Translations under genes and position numbers: made by a program
In this document: positions 32,901-41,152 of the stretch, piece after piece
Layout: the number at the start of each line of letters is the position of its first letter
Position numbering within the stretch: the first letter of the stretch is position 1
NCBI RefSeq assembly: GCF_020215645.1
Contig: NZ_CP084058.1
Span: 11,710,501-11,774,500, forward strand
Source: Nonomuraea gerenzanensis
Lineage (GTDB): Bacteria > Actinomycetota > Actinomycetes > Streptosporangiales > Streptosporangiaceae
DNA length: 64,000 nt
Direction: 5' to 3'
Notes under the pieces: generated by a model
What the model saw: only the letters and a program-made list of their open reading frames with translations
Databases searched by the model: none
What the model was told of the DNA's origin: nothing

Positions 32901-34247
32901 ATGGCACAGATCGTCGGCGGAGGACGTCCGGTCAACGACGCCGAGCGGCGCGTGATCGCATATCTCCGCGACCACGCGCCCGCCGACTGGCTGCTGCTGC
33001 ACAACGTCGAGGTGCCACGCGGCCACGACGTCTTCGAGGTGGACCTGCTCGTGCTGACCGGCCACTCCCTCGTCGTGGTCGACGTCAAGGGCACGCGGGG
33101 GCGCATCGAGGTGTCGGGCACCCGCTGGTTCCCGCCGCGCAGGGAGGCGTTCGGCTCGCCGGTGACCAAGCTGCGGGGCACCGCCAAGGCGCTCAAGGGC
33201 CTGCTGGTCTCCAGGGCCACCCAGCTCGAGCGCGTCTACGTCGACAGCCTGGTCGTGCTCACCTCCCCCGACGCCCAGCTCGTCGACCCCGCCGGGCGCG
33301 ACGCGGTCAACGTCACCGACCTGCCCGGCCTGCTGGCCACGCTGAGCGACACCACCCGGGTCAGGCGCGGGTGCAGCCCCGACGCCAGGCCGTACCTCAC
33401 GGCGATCCTCGACGCGCTCAACCAGACCGTGCGCCGCAGCACGGCCCCGCCCCGCTACGGCAACTGGGAGGTGGAGGAGCAGCTCGGCGGCGACGCCAAG
33501 GTCACCGAGTACCGCGCGTTCAACTCCACGCTGCCCGGCAGCGAGACCGTGCTGCTGCGCGTCTACCAGGCCGATCCGCTGGCCGACCAGCAGGCGCGGG
33601 CGGCCGAGCGGCAGCGCATCGCCAACGCCTACCAGACGCTGGCCCGCATCCCGCCGCACCCGTGCGTGGTGCGCTCGCGCGACTTCTTCGCCATCGACGA
33701 CGAGAGCCGCTTCGTGCTGGTGCTCGACGACGTCCACGGCGAGGCGCTGCACCTGGCGCTGGGCAAGGGCGCGCCGCTCGGCGTCATCCAGGACCTGCTG
33801 CGCGGGCTGGCCCACGCCCACGCCCACGGCGTGGTGCACCGGGCGCTCACCCCGGCCGCCGTGCTCGTCACCGACGACGGGCACGCGGTGCTGACCGGGT
33901 TCGACTACGCCAAGCCGGGCCCGCGCAACTACACCGTGGCCCACGAGCTGGGCAACGTGCTCGACGCCGCCTACGTGGCGCCGGAGTGCCAGGAGCGGCC
34001 CGACCTGATGACGACCGCCTCCGACGTGTACGCGGCCGGCGTCATCGCCTTCCAGCTCCTCACCGGCCAGCTCCCGACCAGCGGCGACGCCCACGGGCCC
34101 GACGTGCCCGAGGTGGTGCGCCGCATGCTCGACCACTCCCCCGCCAAGCGCCCGTCGGCGGCCGAGGCGCTGGAGACGCTGCGCGGCACCCCCGTGCAGG
34201 GCTCGCGCCTCAGGCGGTTCGTCCGTCGCATAGTGTCCCGGCCATGA
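32901..34247 (+). CDS. NERD-domain protein fused to a degenerate kinase (pseudokinase)
   Basis: This 448-residue protein has an N-terminal NERD (nuclease-related) domain with the core acidic/Lys residues in VFEVDLLVLTGHSLVVVDVKG. A Hanks-type kinase fold (about 195-430) follows. Its key positions are altered. VLLRVY replaces the VAIK Lys with Arg, the HRD is HRA (VVHRALTPAAVLV) without the catalytic Asp and Asn, and DFG is TGF (LTGFDYAKPG). Phosphotransfer is therefore unlikely. The C-lobe keeps YVAPEC and SDVYAAGVIAF. NERD-kinase fusions occur in PglW of phage-growth-limitation systems, but that protein is far longer. No other defence gene is nearby. Confidence 0.82.
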   Translation: MAQIVGGGRPVNDAERRVIAYLRDHAPADWLLLHNVEVPRGHDVFEVDLLVLTGHSLVVVDVKGTRGRIEVSGTRWFPPRREAFGSPVTKLRGTAKALKGLLVSRATQLERVYVDSLVVLTSPDAQLVDPAGRDAVNVTDLPGLLATLSDTTRVRRGCSPDARPYLTAILDALNQTVRRSTAPPRYGNWEVEEQLGGDAKVTEYRAFNSTLPGSETVLLRVYQADPLADQQARAAERQRIANAYQTLARIPPHPCVVRSRDFFAIDDESRFVLVLDDVHGEALHLALGKGAPLGVIQDLLRGLAHAHAHGVVHRALTPAAVLVTDDGHAVLTGFDYAKPGPRNYTVAHELGNVLDAAYVAPECQERPDLMTTASDVYAAGVIAFQLLTGQLPTSGDAHGPDVPEVVRRMLDHSPAKRPSAAEALETLRGTPVQGSRLRRFVRRIVSRP

Positions 34248-34344
34248 CCGTTCGGCCGTGTCCCAGCGTGGCGGCCGCCACCGAGATCACCGACGTGGCG
34301 GAGCAGCGGGGCGCCGAAGATCCGGCCGGGCCCCGGCTGAGGGC

Positions 34345-34375
34345 AGGCCGGGCAGCGAGAGGTGCCGCCCGGCCT
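34345..34375. terminator. Hairpin between convergent NERD and FKBP genes
   Basis: A perfect 9-bp stem (AGGCCGGGC / GCCCGGCCT) with a 13-base loop overlaps the stop codon of the FKBP-like gene and lies about 100 bases after the NERD gene. It probably ends the plus-strand transcript. Confidence 0.5.
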
Positions 34376-35177
34376 ACGCAGGCGTGATCGTGTCGAGGAT
34401 GTCGATCACGTACAGCACGGGCTCGGCGCCCGGCGACGGCACCGCCACCCGGCTGCCGACCCGGCGCCCGGCCAGCGCGCCGACCCAGGCCTCCGGCACC
34501 GACCCGGCCACCAGCGTGAACGCGCTGGGCCCGCCCCGCCGGTAGGAGGAGTCGACGACGGCCCGCGACGGCCACGCCGCGGCCACGTACTGGATGACGA
34601 CCTTGGACCCCGCCACGACCTCCGGCCCTGACCCGTCGATCAGGGTGCGCGGCGGGTCGGCGGGGGTGAGGCCGGCGGGGACGACCGGCAGCGTGCGGCC
34701 CACGAGCCGGGCGTCCGCCGGGTAGCCGCCCAGGATGTCGAAGACGAGCACCAGCGTGTCTGCGGGCGAGACGCCGGTCAGCGGCACGTCCGGCCCCATG
34801 GCCTCGCCCGCCGGGCTGACCAGCATGACGCGGCTGCCGGCCGGCCGCCCGATGAGCGACTGCCGCCACGTCTCGGCCACCTGCCTGCCGTCGAAGACGA
34901 CCTTGGTGGGCTGGTGGCCGTCGTGGGTGCTCAGGTACGGCCGGTTGCCCGACCAGCCCCGGATGTCCACGTCGGTGAGCACCACGTCACCCGGCACGGT
35001 GCGCCGCCCGCTCCCGACCGACAGCACCGTGATGCGCGGCGTGCGGCCCGGCTGGCCCTTGGGGATGTCGACGATCGGCTTGCTGCCGAACCTTCCCGTC
35101 ACGACGGGTTGCGAGCCCTCCTCGGCCACCCCGCACGAGGCGGTGAGCATGAGCAGCGCAGGCCAGAACAGACGCAC
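34374..35177 (-). CDS. Lipoprotein with two FKBP-type peptidyl-prolyl isomerase-like domains
   Basis: This 267-residue protein is predicted to be lipid-anchored, with signal VRLFWPALLMLTASCG and Cys as the anchor. Two FKBP-like units follow. The first covers about 45-150 (GRQVAETWRQSLIGRPAGSR, LVLVFDILGG). The second covers about 165-267 (SKVVIQYVAAAW, WVGALAGRRVGSRVAVP, LYVIDILDT). Such proteins assist folding of secreted proteins at the membrane. Several aromatic active-site residues of canonical FKBP are not evident in the first unit, which may be inactive. GTG 35177 is preceded by GGAGGAAA. It is divergent from the DUF2293 gene. Confidence 0.83.
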   Translation of the reverse strand: MRLFWPALLMLTASCGVAEEGSQPVVTGRFGSKPIVDIPKGQPGRTPRITVLSVGSGRRTVPGDVVLTDVDIRGWSGNRPYLSTHDGHQPTKVVFDGRQVAETWRQSLIGRPAGSRVMLVSPAGEAMGPDVPLTGVSPADTLVLVFDILGGYPADARLVGRTLPVVPAGLTPADPPRTLIDGSGPEVVAGSKVVIQYVAAAWPSRAVVDSSYRRGGPSAFTLVAGSVPEAWVGALAGRRVGSRVAVPSPGAEPVLYVIDILDTITPA

Positions 35178-35269
35178 GATTTCCTCCAGGGCCAGGTCCA
35201 GAGGAGGTACTTGCCGTAAGTGGGCCAAGGCACGCTTCGGGGCTCGCCATCTCACGACAAACTTGGAAG

Positions 35270-36313
35270 GTGAGCAAGCCGAATCTGGCCAGGCGGGTCG
35301 CGGAGGCGGCCGAGATCGCGCTGACCACCCGCAAGTACGTGACGTTCATCGACGTGGTGACCGGCCTGCGCTGGCTGCACTCCAGGCACGTGGACACCTG
35401 GCGGCAGGGCCGCGCGGCCACGCTGGCGGAGCTGGCGGCCGTGGACGAGGAGCGCCTGCTCACCGCGGCCGGCCTGCTGCGCGACTGGGCGCGGGCCAAG
35501 GGGCTGCGGCCGGTGGACACCCCGTACGTGGCCGGCACCCGCGACCGCCGCGAGCTGCGCTTCACCGCCGGGCCCGAGCAGGCGCCGTTCCGGGTGCACT
35601 GGCTCTCGCCCGACCTCAGCGAGGCCAGGGTGCGCCGGCTCACCGAGGCGCAGAGCAAGGCGCCCGACCTGGTGGCGGTCGCCCCGCTGGAGGCGTGGAC
35701 GTGCGCGTCCTGCGGGGACACGGGCCCCTACCTGATCATGGAGGACGACCGGCCGCACTGCCTGACCTGCGCGGACCTGGACCACCTGGAGTTCCTGCCG
35801 TCGGGCAACGCGGCGCTCAGCCGCCGCGCCAAGCAGGAGAGCGGCCTGTCGGCGGTGGTCGTCCGGTACAACCGGCGGCGCAAGGTCTACCAGCGCGTGG
35901 GCCTGCTGGTGGAGCAGGCCGCGCTGGCGGCGGCCGAGGAGCGCTGCCTGGCCGACGAGGAGTTGCGGCTGCGCCGCCGCGAGCGCGACCGCGTGCGCCG
36001 GGCGGAGATGGACGTCGAGTACCAGGCCGCGATGGCCGCCGAGATCGCCCGGCTGTTCCCCGGCTGCCCCGGCGAGCGGGCGCGGCGGATCGCCGAGCAC
36101 GCCGGCCAGCGCGGCAGCGGCCGGGTGGGCCGGTCGGCTGCGGCCAGGGCGCTGGACGAGAACGCCATCACGCTCGCCGTGATCGCCTCCATCCGCCACC
36201 TCGACACCGACTACGACAGCCTGCTCATGGCGGGCGTGCCCCGGATGGAGGCCCGCGACCGGATCCGGACTGTCATCGAACGCAAGCTCGAAGAGTTCCG
36301 CCGGCCGGGCTAG
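35270..36313 (+). CDS. DUF2293 protein with zinc-ribbon-like Cys pairs
   Basis: This is a 347-residue protein. A central WTCASCGDTGPYL ... HCLTCADLDH gives two CxxC pairs of a likely zinc ribbon. The charged helix EERCLADEELRLRRRERDRVRRAEMD leads to the C-terminal DUF2293 domain (EIARLFPGCPGERARRIAEHA, then AITLAVIASIRHLDTDYD). The family is uncharacterised and its basic surface suggests nucleic acid binding. The GTG start has GGAAG directly adjacent, so a slightly different start is possible. Confidence 0.8.
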   Translation: MSKPNLARRVAEAAEIALTTRKYVTFIDVVTGLRWLHSRHVDTWRQGRAATLAELAAVDEERLLTAAGLLRDWARAKGLRPVDTPYVAGTRDRRELRFTAGPEQAPFRVHWLSPDLSEARVRRLTEAQSKAPDLVAVAPLEAWTCASCGDTGPYLIMEDDRPHCLTCADLDHLEFLPSGNAALSRRAKQESGLSAVVVRYNRRRKVYQRVGLLVEQAALAAAEERCLADEELRLRRRERDRVRRAEMDVEYQAAMAAEIARLFPGCPGERARRIAEHAGQRGSGRVGRSAAARALDENAITLAVIASIRHLDTDYDSLLMAGVPRMEARDRIRTVIERKLEEFRRPG

Positions 36314-36323
36314 GGTCACAGGC

Positions 36324-36698
36324 ATGAGCGACGACTGGCACGACGTCAGGGAAGAACTGCGCGCGTTCGCGCTCGGCCTGCCGGAGACGCACGAGGACCA
36401 CCCCTGGGGCGAGACCGTCATCAAGGTCAACAAGAAGGTGTTCCTCTTCCTCGGCATCGACGAGCAGACCGAGAAGTGGGACCCCACGTTCGGCGTGAAG
36501 CTCCTGTCGGAGGCGCACGGCCACGCGCTGACCGTCGAGGGCGCCCAGCCGAGCGGCTACGGCCTGGGCAAGGCCGGCTGGGTGACCGTGCCGTTCCTCT
36601 CGGCGCTGCCGGAGACCGAGGTGCTGCTCGACTGGGTGGAGGAGAGCTACCGGGTGATCGCCCCCAAGCGGGCGGTCAAGGAGCTCGACCTCAGGTGA
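36324..36698 (+). CDS. MmcQ/YjbR-family protein
   Basis: This 124-residue protein of the MmcQ/YjbR fold contains FALGLPETHEDHPWGETVIKV, VFLFLG, FGVKLL and the terminal VLLDWVEESYRVIAPKR. Members form a double-winged-helix-like fold resembling DNA-binding domains, without a proven function. It lies 10 bases after the DUF2293 gene and is likely cotranscribed. Its last 8 bases overlap the end of the converging kynureninase gene. Confidence 0.85.
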   Translation: MSDDWHDVREELRAFALGLPETHEDHPWGETVIKVNKKVFLFLGIDEQTEKWDPTFGVKLLSEAHGHALTVEGAQPSGYGLGKAGWVTVPFLSALPETEVLLDWVEESYRVIAPKRAVKELDLR

Positions 36699-37899
36699 CG
36701 GCCAGCCGGGTCGCGTACCTGTCGTCCCGCCACAGCTCCTTGTCGAGCACCTCCAGCAGCGTGGTGGCGGCGTCGTAGACGTCCGCGTAGCCGATGTAGA
36801 GCGGCGCGAAGCCGAACCTGAGCACGTCGGGCGCGCGGAAGTCGCCGTGCACGCCCCGGTCGATCAGCGCCCGCATCACCGGGTAGCCGTCGGGGTGGCG
36901 CAGCGACACCTGGCTGCCCCGCGCGGCCGGGTCGGCGGGCGAGACCAGCTCCAGCCGGTCGCCGACGAGCTGCACGAACAGCTCGCCCAGCGCCATGCTC
37001 TTGGCCCTGACCTGCGCCATCGGCACCCGCTCCCACACGTCGAGCGCCGCGGCCAGCGCCGCGAACGACAACACGTGCGGGGTGCTCACCGCGAACCGCC
37101 GCACCCCCTCGGCCGGCCGGTAGCCGGTCTCGAACGCGAACGGCTCGGCGTGGCCGTGCCAGCCGGGCAGCACGTTCTCGGCGTCGGCGTGGTGGCGCGG
37201 GTTGACGTAGAGGAAGGCGGGCGCGCCGGGGCCGGCGTTGAGGTACTTGTAGGTGCATCCCACGGCGAAGTCCGCCCCGGAGACGTCCACCTCCATGGCG
37301 CCCACGCTGTGGCACACGTCCCACACGATGAGCGCCCCGGCGGCGTGCGCCTCGGCGGTGACCGCGGGCACGTCCTGGCGGGCGCCGGTGCGGTAGTCCA
37401 CCTCCGACAGCAGCACCACGGCCGCGTCGTCGAAGCGCCCCTCGCTCAGGTCGCGCAGCTCGTAGTCGCCCAGCAGCGCGGCCAGGCCCTGCACCATGTA
37501 GTGGTCGGTGGGGAAGTTGCGCGTGTCGGAGACGATCACCCGCCGCTCCGGCCGCAGCCGCAGCGCCGCCGCCACGGCCTGGAAGACCGCGATCGAGGTG
37601 GAGTTGCCCACGACGACCTGGCCGGGGCCCGCGCCGATCAGCGGGGCGAGCCGGTCGCCCAGCGTGAGCGGCTGCTCGTACCAGCCGGCGTGGTTCCAGC
37701 CGCCGACGAGCTGCCCGCCCCACTCGTCCTCGACCGTCCTGCGCACCCGCTCGGCGGTACGGCGGGGCAGGGCGCCGAGCGAGTTGCCGACGAGGTAGAT
37801 CACCCCTTCCGGCAGCACGAACTCGTCCTTGAACGCCCGCAGCGGGTCCGCGGCGTCGAGCGCGAGGCACTGGTCGCGATCCAAGGTCACTCCCGTCAT
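36691..37899 (-). CDS. kynU: Kynureninase
   Basis: This 402-residue PLP enzyme cleaves kynurenine or 3-hydroxykynurenine to (3-hydroxy)anthranilate and alanine. Visible motifs are YLVGNSLGALPRRT, GNSTSIAVFQ, the Asp/His region VWDVCHSVGAMEVD and the PLP Lys in CTYKYLNAGPGAPAFLYV. The start ATG overlaps the stop of the upstream lipoprotein gene (ATGA). It is the last gene of the operon, although its product is the substrate of enzymes encoded earlier in it. Confidence 0.93.
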   Translation of the reverse strand: MTGVTLDRDQCLALDAADPLRAFKDEFVLPEGVIYLVGNSLGALPRRTAERVRRTVEDEWGGQLVGGWNHAGWYEQPLTLGDRLAPLIGAGPGQVVVGNSTSIAVFQAVAAALRLRPERRVIVSDTRNFPTDHYMVQGLAALLGDYELRDLSEGRFDDAAVVLLSEVDYRTGARQDVPAVTAEAHAAGALIVWDVCHSVGAMEVDVSGADFAVGCTYKYLNAGPGAPAFLYVNPRHHADAENVLPGWHGHAEPFAFETGYRPAEGVRRFAVSTPHVLSFAALAAALDVWERVPMAQVRAKSMALGELFVQLVGDRLELVSPADPAARGSQVSLRHPDGYPVMRALIDRGVHGDFRAPDVLRFGFAPLYIGYADVYDAATTLLEVLDKELWRDDRYATRLAVT

Positions 37900-39008
37900 G
37901 GAGGGATGGTGGATATCACCCTGTTCACACCATTCTCGTACTGACGGGCGTACCAGTTCTGCACCGGGTTGTGCGTCCCGTCCAGCCGGAACCTGCCGCG
38001 CGGGCCCGCCAGCTCGCCCACCTCGCCCAGGGCGCGGGTCAGCTCGCCGCCCCTGGCCAGCGCCGCGTCGATGAGGCGGACGGCGTCCCAGCTCTGCAGG
38101 GCCACGGCGGACGGGTTCCGGCCCGTCCTGGCCCGCCATCTGGCCACGAAGGCGGCGTTGTCCGGGTTGTCCAGCGCGGGCGAGTACATGCCGACGCTCG
38201 TGACGCCCTCCGCGTCCGGCCCGACGGCTCGCAGCACGTCCTCGTCCGTGAGGTTCATGCAGGCCAGCAGGTCGAGCCTGGAGTCGTAGCCGAGCTGCTT
38301 GAACGCCCTGGTGAAGGCGACCGCCTCGCCGCCCGCGTAGAACGCGAACAGCAGCCGGGCCTGGCGCGGGATCTGCTCGAAGTACGGCCGCAGGTCCGTG
38401 ACGCGGCCGTACGGGGTCAGGATGCGCTTGAGCGGCTCGGCCCCGTACCCCTCGGTGAAGCCGGCGAGCGTCTCGACGCCGGCCGAGTAGTCGGAGGCCA
38501 TCAGCACCGCGCCGCTGCGCCCGTACCGCTCGGCGGCGTAGCGGCCGGCGGCGTGGCCGTGGGCGTGGTTGGTGTAGGAGACGCGGAAGACGTTGGGGCC
38601 GTCCAGCTCGTCGGCGCCGGCGTTGGCGACCACCACCGGCGTCCGGCCCGCCTCCTCGACGACCGACACCGCGACGGGCGAGGCGATCAGGCCGGTGAGC
38701 ACGTCCACCTCCTCGGCGTCGATGAGCCGCCTGGCCTCCTTCCTGGCCTGCTCGGGGACGCCCGCGTCGTCGGCCACCAGCAGCTCGGCCCGCCTGCCGC
38801 CCAGCCGGCCGCCGTGGTCGTCCAGGTAGAGGCGCATGGCGGTCTCCATGTCGTCGCCGAGCATGGCGTACACGCCTGTCTGAGAGATGATCGCGCCGAT
38901 CTTGACCGGGAGCGTGTCCTCGTCGGGCGGCGGCACCGTGCCGCCGCAACCGGCGGCCATCAGCACCGCCAGTCCAACCACGGGCAGCCCCAGCACGGGT
39001 GCGCGCAT
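37896..39008 (-). CDS. ABC-type branched-chain amino acid/amide solute-binding lipoprotein
   Basis: This 370-residue periplasmic-binding-protein type I (LivJ/AmiC-like) has a lipobox (VLMAAGC). The mature chain starts with an acidic linker and KIGAIISQTGVYAMLG, then TGLIASPVAVSVVEEAG, VANAGADELDG and YSPALDNPDNAAFVARW. It should bind an amino acid or amide outside the membrane. No permease or ATPase genes accompany it. Its place inside the kynurenine operon suggests that kynurenine, anthranilate or tryptophan is the ligand, which is inference. Confidence 0.85.
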   Translation of the reverse strand: MRAPVLGLPVVGLAVLMAAGCGGTVPPPDEDTLPVKIGAIISQTGVYAMLGDDMETAMRLYLDDHGGRLGGRRAELLVADDAGVPEQARKEARRLIDAEEVDVLTGLIASPVAVSVVEEAGRTPVVVANAGADELDGPNVFRVSYTNHAHGHAAGRYAAERYGRSGAVLMASDYSAGVETLAGFTEGYGAEPLKRILTPYGRVTDLRPYFEQIPRQARLLFAFYAGGEAVAFTRAFKQLGYDSRLDLLACMNLTDEDVLRAVGPDAEGVTSVGMYSPALDNPDNAAFVARWRARTGRNPSAVALQSWDAVRLIDAALARGGELTRALGEVGELAGPRGRFRLDGTHNPVQNWYARQYENGVNRVISTIPP

Positions 39009-39021
39009 GGGGGAGCTCCCT

Positions 39022-39408
39022 TCAGCCCAGGAACGCCTCGGCGTCGGCTGCGAGCAGCTCCGCGCGGGCCGTACCGGGCAGGAAGCCGGCGCGCCGGATC
39101 AGGTCACCCGCGGGTGACTCGCCCAGCGGATGGGGATAGTCGCTGCCGAGCATCACATGGTCCTCCCCGAGAGTGTCGACGAGCAGCCGCAGCACGCGCT
39201 CGTCGAAGACGGCAGAGTCGACGCTGAACCTGCCGAGGTAGTGGGACGGCGGCCGATCGCGGACGCCGCCGAGGGTCAAGACCGGGGCGGGCGAGACCAC
39301 GAGGATCGTCGCTTCGCGCTCCGAATCGGCCCTCAGCCTGGGCGCCCCGGGCCGGCCCAGCTCGGGCCGGCCCCTGGGCACGTGGTGCGGGTGGACGTCG
39401 ATGGCCAT
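39022..39408 (-). pseudogene. Internally deleted ACMS decarboxylase (amidohydrolase) remnant
   Basis: This is a 128-residue in-frame ORF. Its start ([13 protein letters not shown], with the HxH metal motif) and its end ([20 protein letters not shown], then [18 protein letters not shown], with the metal Asp) match 2-amino-3-carboxymuconate semialdehyde decarboxylase. The roughly 200 residues between them, containing the remaining metal His and substrate residues, are missing. The family is normally about 330-340 residues. The ATG directly abuts the dioxygenase stop codon, so position and frame in the operon are kept. It is probably inactive. The junction lies around [12 protein letters not shown]. 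Confidence 0.75.
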
Positions 39409-39924
39409 CTAGCCCTTGCCAGGATGTAGCGCGCCGCATCCACCGCAGGTACGGGCCTTCTCGTCGCCGTAGAACGCCTCGAAGACCGGCGGCAGGTCCT
39501 TGACGATGTCGCGGACCTGCAGCTCGACCTCGTGGACCAGGGCGCCGCACTCCATGCAGTACCACTGGAACTTCTCCAGCTCGCCCTCCGGCCTGATCCG
39601 CTCCACCACCAGCCCCACGGACCCGGCCTCCGGCCGCTGCGGCGAGTGCGGCACGCGCGGCGGCAGCAGCCACATCTGACCCTCACGGATGTGCACGGTC
39701 TCGGGGCCGTTCGCGGTGACGACGTTCACGTGCATGTTGCCGCGCACCTGGTAGAACAGCTCCTCGTACGGGTCCACGTGGAAGTCCGTCCTGGAGTTGG
39801 GCCCGCCGACCACCATCACGATGAAGTCGTTCGCCCCTTCGAAGACCACCTTGTTGCCGACCGGCGGCTTGAGCAGGTGGGCGTGCTCGTCGATCCACTT
39901 GGTGAAGTCGATGGGGGCGATCAT
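39409..39924 (-). CDS. nbaC: 3-hydroxyanthranilate 3,4-dioxygenase
   Basis: This 171-residue cupin dioxygenase opens the ring of 3-hydroxyanthranilate to give 2-amino-3-carboxymuconate semialdehyde. The iron ligands are in [13 protein letters not shown] (His, Glu) and [11 protein letters not shown] (His). Two C-terminal Cys pairs (CMEC and CGGC) form the rubredoxin-like metal site of bacterial HAAO. The start overlaps the RidA stop (ATGA). The product is the substrate of the decarboxylase that is deleted next door. Confidence 0.93.
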   Translation of the reverse strand: MIAPIDFTKWIDEHAHLLKPPVGNKVVFEGANDFIVMVVGGPNSRTDFHVDPYEELFYQVRGNMHVNVVTANGPETVHIREGQMWLLPPRVPHSPQRPEAGSVGLVVERIRPEGELEKFQWYCMECGALVHEVELQVRDIVKDLPPVFEAFYGDEKARTCGGCGALHPGKG

Positions 39925-40358
39925 GACAGCTCCTGAGGATGGTAGGCGACTGCTTGCATCTCGATGAGGAGGTGCGGATGCGGGAGCTGGTGCACCGCGA
40001 CCGTGGTCCGGGTGGGCCCCTCCTCGTCGAAGAACTCCGCGTACACCTCGTTGTAGCCCTTGAAGTCGTTCATGTTCACCAGGTACGTGGTGATCTGCAC
40101 CAGGTCGGCCAGCGAGCCGCCCGCGGCCTTGAGTATGTCGCCGATGTTCTCGATGACCGCCCTGGTCTGGGCCCGGATGTCCAGGCTGGTGGCGCCGTGC
40201 TTGTCCACCTCGACGCCCACGAACGTGTCGTCGGGGCGCCGGCAGCTCGTGCCCGAGACGTACAGGAAGTCGCCCGCCCGCTTGACGTGCGGGAACCTGC
40301 CACGCGGAGTGGCCTTGCCGGGCACGCGCATGGCCCTCGGCCTGACATGCGGGCTCAC
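39921..40358 (-). CDS. RidA-family 2-aminomuconate deaminase
   Basis: This 145-residue protein of the YjgF/RidA fold contains [39 protein letters not shown] and [22 protein letters not shown]. In 3-hydroxyanthranilate operons the RidA homologue is 2-aminomuconate deaminase, which forms 4-oxalocrotonate, and context supports that here. GTG 40358 overlaps the upstream stop codon (GTGA). Confidence 0.87.
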   Translation of the reverse strand: MSPHVRPRAMRVPGKATPRGRFPHVKRAGDFLYVSGTSCRRPDDTFVGVEVDKHGATSLDIRAQTRAVIENIGDILKAAGGSLADLVQITTYLVNMNDFKGYNEVYAEFFDEEGPTRTTVAVHQLPHPHLLIEMQAVAYHPQELS

Positions 40359-41152
40359 TTGCCGAACACCGCCCGTACCGAGCCGAGGCCCTCGATCCGC
40401 GCCTCGAACACGTCGCCCGGCTCGACCGGCACCACCGGCCCGAGCGCGCCCGTCAGCACCACGTCACCGGCCCGCAGGAAGAACTCGCCGCGGCCCAGAC
40501 GGGTGGCCGCCCAGACGGCGGCGTTGAGCGGGTGCCCCAGGCACGCCTCGCCCGAGCCGGCCGAGACCTCCTGGTCGCCCCGGGTCATCGTCATCCGCGC
40601 CGCCCGCAGGTCCAGCCCGCGCAACGGCACGGGCGTGCAGCCGAGCACGAACGCGCCCGACGAGGCGTTGTCGGCGATCGTGTCGACCAGCCTGATGTCC
40701 CAGCCCTCGATCCGCGAGTCGGCGATCTCGATCGCCGGCAGCACGAAGTCCACCGCCCTGATCACGTCGGCCACCGTGAACGGGCCGCCTTTCAGGTCCG
40801 CGCCGAGCACCAGCGCGACCTCGGCCTCGGCCCGCGGCTGCAGGAACCGCTGCGGCGGGACGGGCTGGCCGTCGCAGTAACACGTGTCGGCGAAGAGCAT
40901 GCCGAAGTCCGGCTGGTCGATGCCGAGCTGCTGCTGCAGTGTCGTGTTCGTCAGGCCGATCTTCCTGCCGACCAGCCGCCGCCCCGCGCCGAGCGCCTGC
41001 CTGGTGCCCAGCTCCTGCACGGCGTACGCGTCGGCGGCCGTGCCCACCAGGTCCCTGATCGGCGCGCAGGGCCGGCCGGTGCGCGCCGCCTCCGCCAGCC
41101 GGTCGGCCGCCTGCGCGTGCGCGTCCACTGCCTGGGACCATTCGTCATGCAT
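40355..41152 (-). CDS. 4-oxalocrotonate decarboxylase / 2-keto-4-pentenoate hydratase family enzyme
   Basis: This 265-residue member of the fumarylacetoacetate hydrolase-related hydratase/decarboxylase family contains [18 protein letters not shown], the metal residues in [13 protein letters not shown] and [15 protein letters not shown], and [11 protein letters not shown]. Family members either decarboxylate 4-oxalocrotonate or hydrate 2-oxopent-4-enoate, and sequence alone does not separate them. The downstream deaminase makes 4-oxalocrotonate, so decarboxylase is favoured. It overlaps the aldehyde dehydrogenase end by 8 bases. Confidence 0.85.
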   Translation of the reverse strand: MHDEWSQAVDAHAQAADRLAEAARTGRPCAPIRDLVGTAADAYAVQELGTRQALGAGRRLVGRKIGLTNTTLQQQLGIDQPDFGMLFADTCYCDGQPVPPQRFLQPRAEAEVALVLGADLKGGPFTVADVIRAVDFVLPAIEIADSRIEGWDIRLVDTIADNASSGAFVLGCTPVPLRGLDLRAARMTMTRGDQEVSAGSGEACLGHPLNAAVWAATRLGRGEFFLRAGDVVLTGALGPVVPVEPGDVFEARIEGLGSVRAVFGK

